From: CAISIP01 sp031367285
Lineage (GTDB): Bacteria > Pseudomonadota > Gammaproteobacteria > Burkholderiales > Burkholderiaceae_C
Length of the DNA: 64,000 bases
Reading direction: 5' to 3'
Assembly: GCA_031367285.1 (NCBI GenBank)
Contig: JANLPN010000336.1
Location: 3,139 to 67,138, forward strand
Below, piece by piece: positions 1 to 8,565 of the stretch. Both the position numbers and the translations under genes were made by a program. How positions within the stretch are numbered: position 1 is the first letter of the stretch; each line of letters opens with the position of its first letter. The notes beneath the pieces are model-generated. The model had not been told where the DNA came from. It saw only the letters and a program-made list of their open reading frames with translations, and made no database searches.

Positions 1-291
1 TCCGGCGAGAATACCCACAATCAGGGCGGCCGCACTGAGCGCGCGCGGAATCCGGCGCAATTGCAGCCAGCCCACCACGGGCGAAAGCGCATAGCTGAAT
101 AACAGACCGACCATTACGGGAATAACAACCGCGCTGGCCCAGCGCAACGCGAAAATGCTGGCCAGGGCTGACAGCACCACCAGTGAAACGCTGCGCACGT
201 TTACCGGCACATGAATCACCACATGCTGGGGCTCCAGACCCTCGGCGCCATGGCCGTGGTCGTGCGGTGTTGTTGAAACTGGGTTCGTCAC
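1..291 (-). CDS. AI-2E family transporter/permease, N-terminal fragment (cut by window edge)
   Basis: The minus strand is open from a GTG at 291-289 to the window edge, giving about 97 residues. An in-frame TAG two codons upstream limits the start. A His-rich polar head (TPHDHGHGAEG) is followed by two closely spaced hydrophobic segments separated by SYALSPVVGWL and a basic RRIPRA turn. That pattern is typical of the N-terminus of AI-2E/PerM-type permeases, a family of inner-membrane exporters of poorly defined substrate. Only the N-terminus is visible, so the family call rests on this pattern. It is divergent from the gene starting at 503. Confidence 0.6.
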   Translation of the reverse strand, partial: MTNPVSTTPHDHGHGAEGLEPQHVVIHVPVNVRSVSLVVLSALASIFALRWASAVVIPVMVGLLFSYALSPVVGWLQLRRIPRALSAAALIVGILAG

Positions 292-502
292 ATCCTACTC
301 CGGTCCATTTTTGTGTTTGCAGGGGCATGGAGGTTTCTCCAGGTGCACGGGCACGCCGTTCCGAGGCGCTGCAACGGTAGCGCGGCGGCCAGAGCCCTTC
401 TGTTCGTTGCCACACATAGGGGCTAATGTTCGATACCGTACAGACGGCATGCCCTGCCACGACTTATCGTAGCAGCAGTGCAACGCCATGCAAGGTGGTC
501 CC
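292..502. promoter_or_regulatory. Divergent intergenic region with TACCGTACAGACG element
   Basis: This 211-base region separates the permease (leftward) from the gene at 503 (rightward). It holds TACCGTACAGACG at 434-446, a 13-mer that recurs exactly at 29889-29901 upstream of another plus-strand gene. A weaker related stretch (TCTGTTCGTTGCCACACA) lies at about 409-426. A regulatory role is inferred from position and recurrence only. Confidence 0.35.
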
Positions 503-1006
503 ATGCAAAACGCTCGCGTACCCCTCTCCACCGCCTCGTCCCGCATTTCCGAGGTAAGGCACACCCGCGAGGCCGCGAATTGCCCACACCAGTTTGCGCT
601 GGAACTGCGCTCCGAGGACCAGTTTATCGCCATGCTGAACGCCTACCGTGCCAGCGGAGGGTTGGCACCGGCGCAGGAACTGATAGCGTTGTTCCAGCGT
701 TGTCGCGGGCCTTCGGTGGCAACACTCATCAACTGGATCATCGAGCGGGAAGTTATCTGCTTCGAGTGGCGCTCGCAAGCCTGGTTGCCTCTGTTCCAGT
801 TCGACCGGACGCACTTGCAGCCCGACGCCAAGATCAGGCCCATCGTGCAGGAACTGGTAGTTGTGTACGACCAATGGGACATGGGCGCATGGTTTGCGCG
901 TCCCAACCCCTGGATTGAAGGCCGCACTCCGGTGGATGCGCTATGGCCGGATTTTTCCGAAGTGCTGAATGCGGCGCGTGCCGACCGATTCGTAACGCAG
1001 GGCTGA
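503..1006 (+). CDS. DUF2384-like (Xre/MbcA/ParS toxin-binding type) hypothetical protein
   Basis: The protein is 167 residues from the ATG at 503, chosen over the ATG at 488 because AGGTGG at 493-498 lies just upstream. The C-terminal third (WFARPNPWIEGRTPVDALW, then SEVLNAARAD) resembles the C-terminal domain of MbcA/ParS/Xre-type antitoxins, where a phrase like GR.P.ELL precedes a helical end. No toxin gene (RES or similar) is adjacent, so a toxin-antitoxin role is not supported here. The N-terminal part (residues 1-90) is unassigned and alpha-helical in character. The family link is moderate. Confidence 0.6.
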   Translation: MQNARVPLSTASSRISEVRHTREAANCPHQFALELRSEDQFIAMLNAYRASGGLAPAQELIALFQRCRGPSVATLINWIIEREVICFEWRSQAWLPLFQFDRTHLQPDAKIRPIVQELVVVYDQWDMGAWFARPNPWIEGRTPVDALWPDFSEVLNAARADRFVTQG

Positions 1007-1071
1007 TCCGATCCCGAGCAAGTTTGTCCCATGCCAGGACACAATGGGCAGACTTTCTCTGAGGGCAGTCC

Positions 1072-2475
<1,404 letters not shown>

Positions 2476-2480
2476 CGACG

Positions 2481-3254
2481 TCAGACCAGCGGGCGCGGCG
2501 GCGGGCGGCCGTCGCCATACAGGTCGGCCAGCCGGGCCAGCGTTTTAACGTCACGCATAAACAAACGGCCGTCACCGATGCGGTGCAGGCCGCGCAGCTC
2601 CAGCTTGCGCAAGGTCTTGTTGGTGTGTACCAGCGACAGGCCGAGGCCGTCGGCCACATGTTGCTGCGTCAGCGGAAACGGCACGCCCGCCGCGCCGCCG
2701 TCGGCCTGTAGCGCCGCTGCCCGCTTGAACAGCAGGATCAACAAGGTGGCAATACGTTCTTCCGCGCTGCGCCGGCCGACCGATAGCAGGGTGTCGTCCA
2801 CCAGCGATTCTTCCTGCGCCGTCAGCCAGGTGATGTTGAAGCCCATGGCCGGCGATTGCCGGTGCAGCTCCCACAAGGAGTCGCGCTGGAACACGCAAAA
2901 AGTGGCGTCGGTCAACGTGACCACACCGTGGGCGGATGCATCGCCCATCTTCTGCTGCACCCCGATAAAGTCCCCCGCCAGCAGGAAGTTCAGGATTTGC
3001 CGGCGCCCGTCGCGCAGCGTCTTGAAACGAAAGGCCCAACCCTGCAGCAGCGTATAGAGAGGCGCATCGGTCTGGCCTTCGTGGATCAGCGTTTCCCCGG
3101 CGCCCACGTGCAGCTCGCGCCGCTTCAAGGACTGCACCAGACCAAGCTCCTCGGCGCTTTGGGTGAGGAACAAAGGTAGAGGCCGCAAAGGGCACTCGTG
3201 GCAGGACGTTTCGGGCAAAGGCATCTCCAGCGGCAAATGTGCGCCAACAGACAT
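2481..3254 (-). CDS. Crp/Fnr family transcriptional regulator
   Basis: This 257-residue protein has an N-terminal cyclic-nucleotide-binding-type beta roll (about 35-150, with GETLIHEGQ and LLAGDFIGVQ) and a C-terminal winged helix (about 165-245, with LTQQHVADGLGLSLVHTNKTLRKL). It should bind DNA as a dimer. Residues 18 and 21 are cysteines in TSCHECPLRPL, like the first two FNR cluster ligands. The third ligand spacing is not obvious, so oxygen sensing through a 4Fe-4S cluster is uncertain. Its target genes are unknown. It is convergent with fumC and divergent from a small gene at 3311. Confidence 0.9.
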   Translation of the reverse strand: MSVGAHLPLEMPLPETSCHECPLRPLPLFLTQSAEELGLVQSLKRRELHVGAGETLIHEGQTDAPLYTLLQGWAFRFKTLRDGRRQILNFLLAGDFIGVQQKMGDASAHGVVTLTDATFCVFQRDSLWELHRQSPAMGFNITWLTAQEESLVDDTLLSVGRRSAEERIATLLILLFKRAAALQADGGAAGVPFPLTQQHVADGLGLSLVHTNKTLRKLELRGLHRIGDGRLFMRDVKTLARLADLYGDGRPPPRPLV

Positions 3255-3310
3255 TGGAGCGTGTCTTTTTACATATCGGACCGGTGACCGCGCGCTTACA
3301 TTTCGTGCTT

Positions 3311-3625
3311 ATGTCCAGACCTGACAAGCGCGCCAGCGGCCATCTTATCCCTTGCGCCCGAAACGCAATTCCGGTGGACCCGCCTGCCGGCCCTGCCGCT
3401 GAAGACTTTGTTGTATTGTTTGACGCCGTGATTGCCAGGCTGCGGGTGATAGCGGTCCAAGAGCCCTCCGAAGCGGCCTGTGTGCTGGGTGGCTGTTGCA
3501 TCGCGCGTCTGCGCAGCGATGTGCAGGACTGCGCGGCGGCGCTGCAGCAATTGCGCGCGATGCAAATGAAGCTTGCTGGAAAAGGTGTGGTTTCACATGC
3601 GGATGTAGGACAAATCCGGCCCTGA
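3311..3625 (+). CDS. Small hypothetical protein
   Basis: From the ATG at 3311 the product is 104 residues: a polar head, then a helical region (DFVVLFDAVIARLRVIAVQE) and a C-terminal helix (DVQDCAAALQQLRAMQMKL). The reading frame extends upstream to 3239, but that would enter the promoter of the divergent regulator, so the ATG at 3311 is preferred. There is no clear ribosome binding site. I recognise no family. The helical repeats and amphipathic spacing suggest a real gene, but it could be spurious. Confidence 0.4.
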   Translation: MSRPDKRASGHLIPCARNAIPVDPPAGPAAEDFVVLFDAVIARLRVIAVQEPSEAACVLGGCCIARLRSDVQDCAAALQQLRAMQMKLAGKGVVSHADVGQIRP

Positions 3626-3688
3626 TTTACCCGAACCGCCCCTTGAACAGGACACTGTGACCTGTTACCGTTGTTACCGGAACCAAAT

Positions 3689-4351
3689 ATGCACACCTAT
3701 TCATCCAGCGATGGCGCGGCAATAACTGCGGAAGCCGCGCGTTATGCCCTCACGCGGCGTCTGCTGCCCGTGCTTCGCCACCACATGGTCGTACACCTTC
3801 AACCCATCGGCATGATCTACGAGGTGCTGGACCGAAAACTCGTGGCTCAGCAGCCTGACCTGGTGCCGGTTCGTGAAGGCCTGGCCAAGATCAGCCAGTT
3901 GGCGCGCCTGGCTGTCAGTTCCTGCCTGGACGTGGTAACTTGGCTGGCACCGGACCCTGGCGTAGTGACGAATGTTGGTGCAGGGGTTGAAGAAAGCCTG
4001 GATTTGCTGCGCAGCAATTTCATGTTCCGTGGTTTCACCATTTCCAACCAAATTGGTGACGCGCCAGGGGACGTGTTGCAGGCGGCCATGCGCGAAGTCA
4101 TGACGGCTGCGTTGATGGCGGCCACCGATGCGGCATTGGGCGCGGTTGAGGTGGTGATCATGGCCCATGGTACTTCGCATGCAACCGTCGTTTCCATCGA
4201 GACGCGCCCCGGCAATGGGGCAGGATTTACCGCGGAAATGGCCTACCGTGCGATGCAATGGGCCGATGTCCAGGCCTTGGCGCAATCGCATTCGGTGGGG
4301 CTGGCGCACGAAGGAGCGCAGGTGCGGCTGACTTTTGCGACCGCCGCGTGA
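3689..4351 (+). CDS. Hypothetical protein resembling a histidine kinase/phosphotransfer core
   Basis: The ATG at 3689 gives 220 residues. Residues 20-60 (RRLLPVLRHHMVVHLQPIGMIYEVLDRKL) form a helical hairpin with adjacent histidines that resembles a dimerisation/phosphotransfer helix. Residues 110-200 resemble a degraded ATPase lobe, with no clear N, G1 or G2 boxes. It lies convergent with the receiver-domain gene at 4395-4904, so the two could form a small phosphorelay. That pairing is inference. It could also be an unrelated helical protein. Confidence 0.6.
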   Translation: MHTYSSSDGAAITAEAARYALTRRLLPVLRHHMVVHLQPIGMIYEVLDRKLVAQQPDLVPVREGLAKISQLARLAVSSCLDVVTWLAPDPGVVTNVGAGVEESLDLLRSNFMFRGFTISNQIGDAPGDVLQAAMREVMTAALMAATDAALGAVEVVIMAHGTSHATVVSIETRPGNGAGFTAEMAYRAMQWADVQALAQSHSVGLAHEGAQVRLTFATAA

Positions 4352-4394
4352 CAGGGTTGTTCAATCGTCGGGGGCTCGCCGCGTCAGACGCCGC

Positions 4395-4904
4395 TCAACC
4401 CTCTTGGCGGAAAGCCGTGAACTCGTCCAGCAAACGCTGGATCTGTTTGAACTCGACCGGCTTGGCGAGGTGGTGATCAAAACCGGCTTCGCGTGACCGG
4501 CGTTTGTCTTCGGGCTGGCCCCAGCCGGAAACCGCCACCAGACGGGCAGAGCGGGTAGCGGGTGTGGCGCGCAGGCGCCGCGCGAGGTCATAACCATGCA
4601 TACGCGGCAGTCCGATATCGAGAAAACATACGTCCGGCCCGAATTGGGCCGCGGTCTCCATTGCGGCCACACCATCATGGGTGACCACGACCTGGTGTCC
4701 GCCAGCCTCCAGCAAGATCGCCAGGCTTTCGGCAAAATCGACGTTGTCGTCCGCCAGCAGGACGCGCAGGCCGCCGGGCGTCGCGCGCGCAGTCGGAGCA
4801 TGCCCGGCCAGTGCCACCTGCCCCAGCGCCTGCACGTCCCCACCAGGCGTCGCCAGCGGCGCGGCGGATGTTGCCTCTATGCGATGGTGGAGCACGGTCG
4901 TCAC
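4395..4904 (-). CDS. Single-domain response regulator (REC)
   Basis: The start is a GTG at 4904, giving 169 residues: a low-complexity Ala/Thr/Gly-rich head of about 45 residues, then one receiver domain (LRVLLADDNVDFAESLAILLEA through LAKPVEFKQIQRLL). The acidic pair is in LLADDN, the phosphoacceptor Asp in VCFLDIGLPRM, and the conserved Lys in LAKPV. There is no output domain, so it probably works in a relay or by protein contact. It is convergent with the gene ending at 4351. Confidence 0.9.
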   Translation of the reverse strand: MTTVLHHRIEATSAAPLATPGGDVQALGQVALAGHAPTARATPGGLRVLLADDNVDFAESLAILLEAGGHQVVVTHDGVAAMETAAQFGPDVCFLDIGLPRMHGYDLARRLRATPATRSARLVAVSGWGQPEDKRRSREAGFDHHLAKPVEFKQIQRLLDEFTAFRQEG

Positions 4905-4991
4905 GAGGTCGTCCTATACGGCGAGGCACTGAATGGTCAGCCAACCATTCTAGCTTTGGCCGCGCCGTGGGCCACGATCACGGATGCTGGA

Positions 4992-5918
4992 TCAGCTACC
5001 GCTTTTCGCGGCGTCGCGTAAAGCCTTGATCTGGTCATGGTTGCGCTGCACCCCGTCGCGCTGGCGTTCGATCGCTGTCCGTATGTCGGACGGCAAGGTT
5101 TGCTTGAGTGCCTTGCGATAACGGGCCAAGGCGGCGTCCTCCCCGCGTTCGCACTCGTCCAGGAGGGACTTGTCACTGTAGCCGCTCAAGGTGCCGCGTA
5201 CCGCAACCCAGCCACGGTGCATGGCACCACTGGCCGTGCCGCCAGCCGGTGGCTTTCCGCCCAGCCACAGGACGAAGCCCTTCAGGTCGTTTGCCGCATC
5301 GCTGCACTCGGTTTCGCGCTGCCGGAACAGGGTCTTTAGGTTCTGCCCCTGCGCATGTTCGGCGCAGGCGTTAAAGCCGTACTCGCCATCGCGGCAAGTC
5401 TCGATCAGGTCATTGAGTACGTCGATCACATCGTCGTTGTCCCCCACCGAGCTCGTCCGCTGCCGGTCGATGCGGTCCCAGGCGGCCCGTGTAGCGTGAC
5501 GTGCCTGCGGCCACGACAGGCTGGAGCCGCCGCGTTGCGCGTCCCAGCCGCTGGCCAGGCTCTGCTCGGCGGCGTCGAAGTCGTCGCTGTAGCGTCCGCG
5601 GCTATTCCAGCCCAGCGCGTAGGCCGGCGCATAGTCGTCATAGGTGCGGTCCGATTCGTAGTAGGGCTCGTCGGTATAGGCTTCCCGCCAGTAGGCTTCC
5701 TCCGCCGTGGGGTTGATGGACTCCGCCACCGCTTTGCCGGCCAGCCCCCCAGTCACGGCCCCTGCCACACCGCCCACAGCCATGGTGATCGGGCCACCAA
5801 TCGCACCGGCTGCCATGCCGGCCAGCGCGCCGCCTGCCGCGCCAATACCCGTACCCACTGGATGGGCGCCTGGTTCATCGGTGAGCGGGTCACGGTTCAT
5901 GTCTTTGTCGTCTAACAT
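4992..5918 (-). CDS. Glycine-zipper protein with PA2169-like four-helix-bundle domain (DUF2383)
   Basis: The ATG at 5918 (MLDDKDMNRDPLTDEPGA) is preceded by AAGGAG at good spacing, giving 308 residues. Residues 20-70 are a long Gly/Ala-rich segment (GTGIGAAGGALAGMAAGAIG and following) of the glycine-zipper type, probably membrane-inserting. An acidic, Tyr-rich linker follows. The C-terminal half (about 165-300), starting at DVIDVLNDLIETCRDGEYGF, matches the PA2169 four-helix-bundle family, related in fold to ferritin-like bundles. Function is unknown; such genes are commonly stress-induced. A TCCTACGC-type element lies about 95-123 bases upstream. Confidence 0.85.
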   Translation of the reverse strand: MLDDKDMNRDPLTDEPGAHPVGTGIGAAGGALAGMAAGAIGGPITMAVGGVAGAVTGGLAGKAVAESINPTAEEAYWREAYTDEPYYESDRTYDDYAPAYALGWNSRGRYSDDFDAAEQSLASGWDAQRGGSSLSWPQARHATRAAWDRIDRQRTSSVGDNDDVIDVLNDLIETCRDGEYGFNACAEHAQGQNLKTLFRQRETECSDAANDLKGFVLWLGGKPPAGGTASGAMHRGWVAVRGTLSGYSDKSLLDECERGEDAALARYRKALKQTLPSDIRTAIERQRDGVQRNHDQIKALRDAAKSGS

Positions 5919-6324
5919 TTGAATGCTCCTTGAGAGAGGTTGGATGAAGTCCAGCCGGGCAACGGACGCCCGGCCGGTGGGCGCATCTTCGCGCCGCGGT
6001 CCCGAATTGTGCGTCGGCCACGCCAGTGCAAAGGCGTAGGAAGAAGCGCCGTAACAAATCGAGCGAATTGGTGCCGCCGCCAGGGCTGTTGGGCCTATTC
6101 CTACAACAGCTTCTAAAGCTGTCTGGCGGATCTGTCGCAGCTTAGGGCCATCATTTTTCAACCTAACTTCTGGAGTCATCATGGGTCATCCGTACCTAGT
6201 GCAGCCTCCGGCCGGTGCGCCCTGTACGAGATGTCCGACAACACATTGCGTAGTGGACTGATACCCGAGGGCAGACTCGGCAAATATCCTTTAAACCTTG
6301 TTTAACCCTGAAGGAGAAATCTCC
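5919..6324. promoter_or_regulatory. Divergent intergenic region between two envelope-stress genes
   Basis: These 406 bases contain no credible gene. A bipartite element (TCCTACGCC, 15 bases, CCGAC) lies on the minus strand at 6041-6013, pointing at the gene starting at 5918. A small perfect hairpin (ACAGCTT, 3-base loop, AAGCTGT) is at 6106-6122. The BON-protein ribosome binding site AAGGAGA is at 6311-6317. Confidence 0.4.
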
Positions 6325-6780
6325 ATGCGAGCTCCAAGCTTTTCCCTGTTGCCCTTGACAGCCGTGCTGGTTGCCGCCCTGGGCCTGGCTGCCTGTGACC
6401 GCAAGCCTGAACAGGCTACGGTCGGTCAACAAATCGACTCGGCTGTGGCAAAAGTCGAGCAGAAAACAGATGCAACGATGGCCACGGTCGAACAAAAGAC
6501 CGAAGCTACGGTGGCCAAAATCGAGCAGAAGACCGGGGAGGTAATGGACTCCGCCAAGCTGAAGGTCAAGGATGCGACCATTACCACCCGCATCAACGCC
6601 GAATTGGCGCGCGACAAGTCGTTGAGCGCGCTGAAAATCAACGTCGACACCCATGCCGGTCGGGTCGCTCTCAAGGGCTCCGCGCCGGATGCCACGTCGC
6701 GCGACCGCGCTACCCAGTTGGCGCAACGTGTTGATGGCGTGGTTGGCGTAGATAACCAATTGGAAATCCGCAGCAATTGA
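6325..6780 (+). CDS. BON-domain lipoprotein with heptad-like repeats
   Basis: The ATG at 6325 follows AAGGAGA, giving 151 residues. The N-terminus is a lipoprotein signal (LVAALGLAACDRK) with the lipidation Cys at about residue 25. Residues 30-75 repeat an 11-residue unit of the form (V/I)EQKT(D/E)AT(M/V)A(T/K), predicted to be a coiled coil. The C-terminal 70 residues form a BON domain (DATITTRINAELARDKSL through GVVGVDNQLEI), a phospholipid/periplasmic binding fold shared with OsmY. It is probably an envelope-protective protein anchored in the outer or inner membrane. Confidence 0.9.
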   Translation: MRAPSFSLLPLTAVLVAALGLAACDRKPEQATVGQQIDSAVAKVEQKTDATMATVEQKTEATVAKIEQKTGEVMDSAKLKVKDATITTRINAELARDKSLSALKINVDTHAGRVALKGSAPDATSRDRATQLAQRVDGVVGVDNQLEIRSN

Positions 6781-6880
6781 TGGTGTGGTGCGTCCGCGCC
6801 GAGCCGGTCAGGGTTTCAATCATCTGGGCTCTGACGGGCTCCGTTCGCTTTCGGTGGATCACCGCCTCGGACTTCTGAGC

Positions 6881-6958
6881 GCCCCCGTCCAGCCGCATCG
6901 CGCAGCCCCCCCCGAGGAGATGCAAGAAAATTTTGGGCGACCCGGCTTTTTTTCCGAG
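6881..6958 (-). repeat. Degenerate copy of the type-A palindromic repeat
   Basis: The stretch with CCCCCCGAGG, TGCAAGAAAA and GACCCGGC has the same order of blocks as the near-identical copies at 10839-10915 and 62583-62657, but is diverged. It lies downstream of the BON lipoprotein gene and of the hemerythrin-like gene, between convergent stops. The element is rich in inverted repeats and may act as a transcript end structure. Confidence 0.55.
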
Positions 6959-6994
6959 AAGGGCATCGCTGCACGCCGCGATCCAGAGAGGTGG

Positions 6995-7510
6995 TCATCG
7001 GGGCGGCAAACCAACAGGATCCATTTCTTCGTCCTCGATGTCACCGGTTGCATCAATCTCATCGTGCCATCGTTTGAGCCAGGCTTGAATCTCTCGTCCC
7101 AATTCTTCCGAGTCGATTCGCGGTGCGTGTCCAGCGTCCGCGAGCAAACACTCGACCCCGGAAAAATGCAGGGCGGTTACCCCTTCCAATGTGGCGATCA
7201 AGTGCTGCCGGAGCGCATGGGAAATGCCATGCTCCCGTGCATGATCAACAAGTGCGCGCAAGCGCTCGATATCCCGTTGGTAGCGTCGCCGCGTCGCTTG
7301 CCGGTCCGCCGTGGCATCGCCAAGCACAGGTAACACGACCAGTTCTTCAATTTTGCACCGCAGCTCCAGGGCAAGGAAAAGTTTGCGTTGCACAAGTTCG
7401 TTGTTCCCCGGCTGCGCACGGCGCCACGCGTCAAACAGGGTGTCTATCGTCTGGTGCATTTGCACCAGCAGGCTGCGGGCATCGCCCGCTTCGGCGGTCT
7501 GGGTGATCAT
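6995..7510 (-). CDS. Hemerythrin-like helical protein
   Basis: The ATG at 7510 is preceded by AAGGAG, giving 171 residues. The protein is almost entirely helical with regularly placed His and Glu residues (LLVQMHQTIDTLF, LRALVDHAREHGISHALRQH, VTALHFSGVECLL, WLKRWHDEIDATGD). This resembles HHE/hemerythrin-type four-helix bundles, but I cannot confirm the full set of iron ligands. The C-terminus is strongly acidic. It may bind metal or sense oxygen; that is inference from the helical His pattern. Confidence 0.65.
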   Translation of the reverse strand: MITQTAEAGDARSLLVQMHQTIDTLFDAWRRAQPGNNELVQRKLFLALELRCKIEELVVLPVLGDATADRQATRRRYQRDIERLRALVDHAREHGISHALRQHLIATLEGVTALHFSGVECLLADAGHAPRIDSEELGREIQAWLKRWHDEIDATGDIEDEEMDPVGLPPR

Positions 7511-7767
7511 GTGCGACTCCTTGCTCTCCGACAGCCGCCATTGGCTGCGGGAAACCTGATGCTGCCGCAGCCCTGCCTGTCTGTGCAGGGGCATTCTTGC
7601 CGGGTTGGTGTAGGACTGCATCCCCGCACAAGCCCGTAACGGCGCTGTCTGACAGGTCGTGGCGATGTACTCCGATGGGCTACGCGTCCTCGATGACTAG
7701 GATTGATTACGTGCTGGATCGCACGATCGAGCTGTTCCACATTTACCCAACCCAACCGGAGATTTCC

Positions 7768-8007
7768 ATGAAACAAGCTACCTCTACCGAAAAAATACAA
7801 GGCGAAGGCGACTACGAGGCCAACCGCCGGTACACCGAATCCGCAAGCGCGTTCGCAAAGTCGGGCAAGGTTGCCGAGGCGGCGCGCAAAGCCGAACCAG
7901 TTACGGAAAGCGAGAAGCAAGAGTTGCAGCGCGCGGAACGCGTCGGCGCCGCACATTCCAAAGGCGAGGACCCCGCTCCGCAACATGCGCCGGCACTCAA
8001 ACCGTAA
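7768..8007 (+). CDS. Small hydrophilic conserved protein
   Basis: The ATG at 7768 with upstream GGAG gives 79 residues. The product is hydrophilic and charged (GEGDYEANRRYTESASAFA, then EAARKAEPVTESEKQELQRAE), with no signal peptide or membrane segment. The GEGDYEANRRY phrase recurs in short Burkholderiales proteins that I recall only as hypothetical. It is probably an intrinsically disordered stress-associated protein. It starts a run of small plus-strand genes (8093, 8373). Confidence 0.75.
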   Translation: MKQATSTEKIQGEGDYEANRRYTESASAFAKSGKVAEAARKAEPVTESEKQELQRAERVGAAHSKGEDPAPQHAPALKP

Positions 8008-8092
8008 TGCGCCCAATGTTCGCCAGCGCACAGAAAGCCGCCGCCGATGCAGTTACGCTGCGTCCTGCTTCTTAAATTTCAAAGGAATTCCC

Positions 8093-8341
8093 ATGAAGAC
8101 TATCTTGCTTAACGTTGCCGTGCTCTGCACCTTGGCCCTCGCCGCCTGTGATCGAAACCCTACCGTGGTCAATGTGCCCACGCCGGTAGCCGTGCCCGGC
8201 CCCGCCGGAGCGACTGGAGCAACGGGTGCAGCCGGAGGCACCGGGGCCACTGGCAGCACCGGAGACACGGGTGCAACCGGCAAGTCCGGCACCGGCACCA
8301 CGGTGATCATTACGCCGCCCGCGCCAGCGGCATCGAACTGA
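8093..8341 (+). CDS. Small lipoprotein with collagen-like Gly-X-Thr repeats
   Basis: The ATG at 8093 follows AAAGGAA at 8081-8087, giving 82 residues. A lipoprotein signal (CTLALAACDRNP) is followed by a Pro/Val spacer and about ten Gly-X-Y triplets, mostly GAT, GST and GDT (for example GPAGATGATGAAGG). Thr is in the third position, as in bacterial collagen-like proteins. The C-terminus is TTVIITPPAPAASN. Such tracts can form triple helices, so a trimeric surface lipoprotein is possible. The repeats may vary in number between strains. Confidence 0.85.
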   Translation: MKTILLNVAVLCTLALAACDRNPTVVNVPTPVAVPGPAGATGATGAAGGTGATGSTGDTGATGKSGTGTTVIITPPAPAASN

Positions 8342-8372
8342 GCATGCGCCAACTATTTAAAGGGAGACTGTC

Positions 8373-8531
8373 ATGAGTTTAGGAACCATACTGTTGATCG
8401 TGCTGGTGCTGATGCTGATCGGCGCGCTGCCTACCTGGGGCCACAGCAGTAGCTGGGGTTATGGGCCAAGCGGAGGCTTGGGGCTGGTTGTCATCATCAT
8501 CATCGTATTGCTGCTGACAGGTCGGCTCTGA
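8373..8531 (+). CDS. DUF3309 family small membrane protein
   Basis: This 52-residue ORF follows AAGGGAGA. It has two hydrophobic segments (ILLIVLVLMLIGALP and LGLVVIIIIVLLLTG) joined by a Trp/Gly/Ser loop (HSSSWGYGPSGG). This loop and length are diagnostic for DUF3309 proteins, small membrane proteins of unknown role. It lies 31 bases after the collagen-like lipoprotein and is probably co-transcribed with it. Confidence 0.92.
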   Translation: MSLGTILLIVLVLMLIGALPTWGHSSSWGYGPSGGLGLVVIIIIVLLLTGRL

Positions 8532-8565
8532 CGGCAGGGCGCCAGCGTCAGGCGTTAATGGGCCC

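Noticed and set aside
488..502. ATG at 488 as the start of the DUF2384-like gene
   Set aside because: The AGGTGG ribosome site lies downstream of it and fits the ATG at 503.
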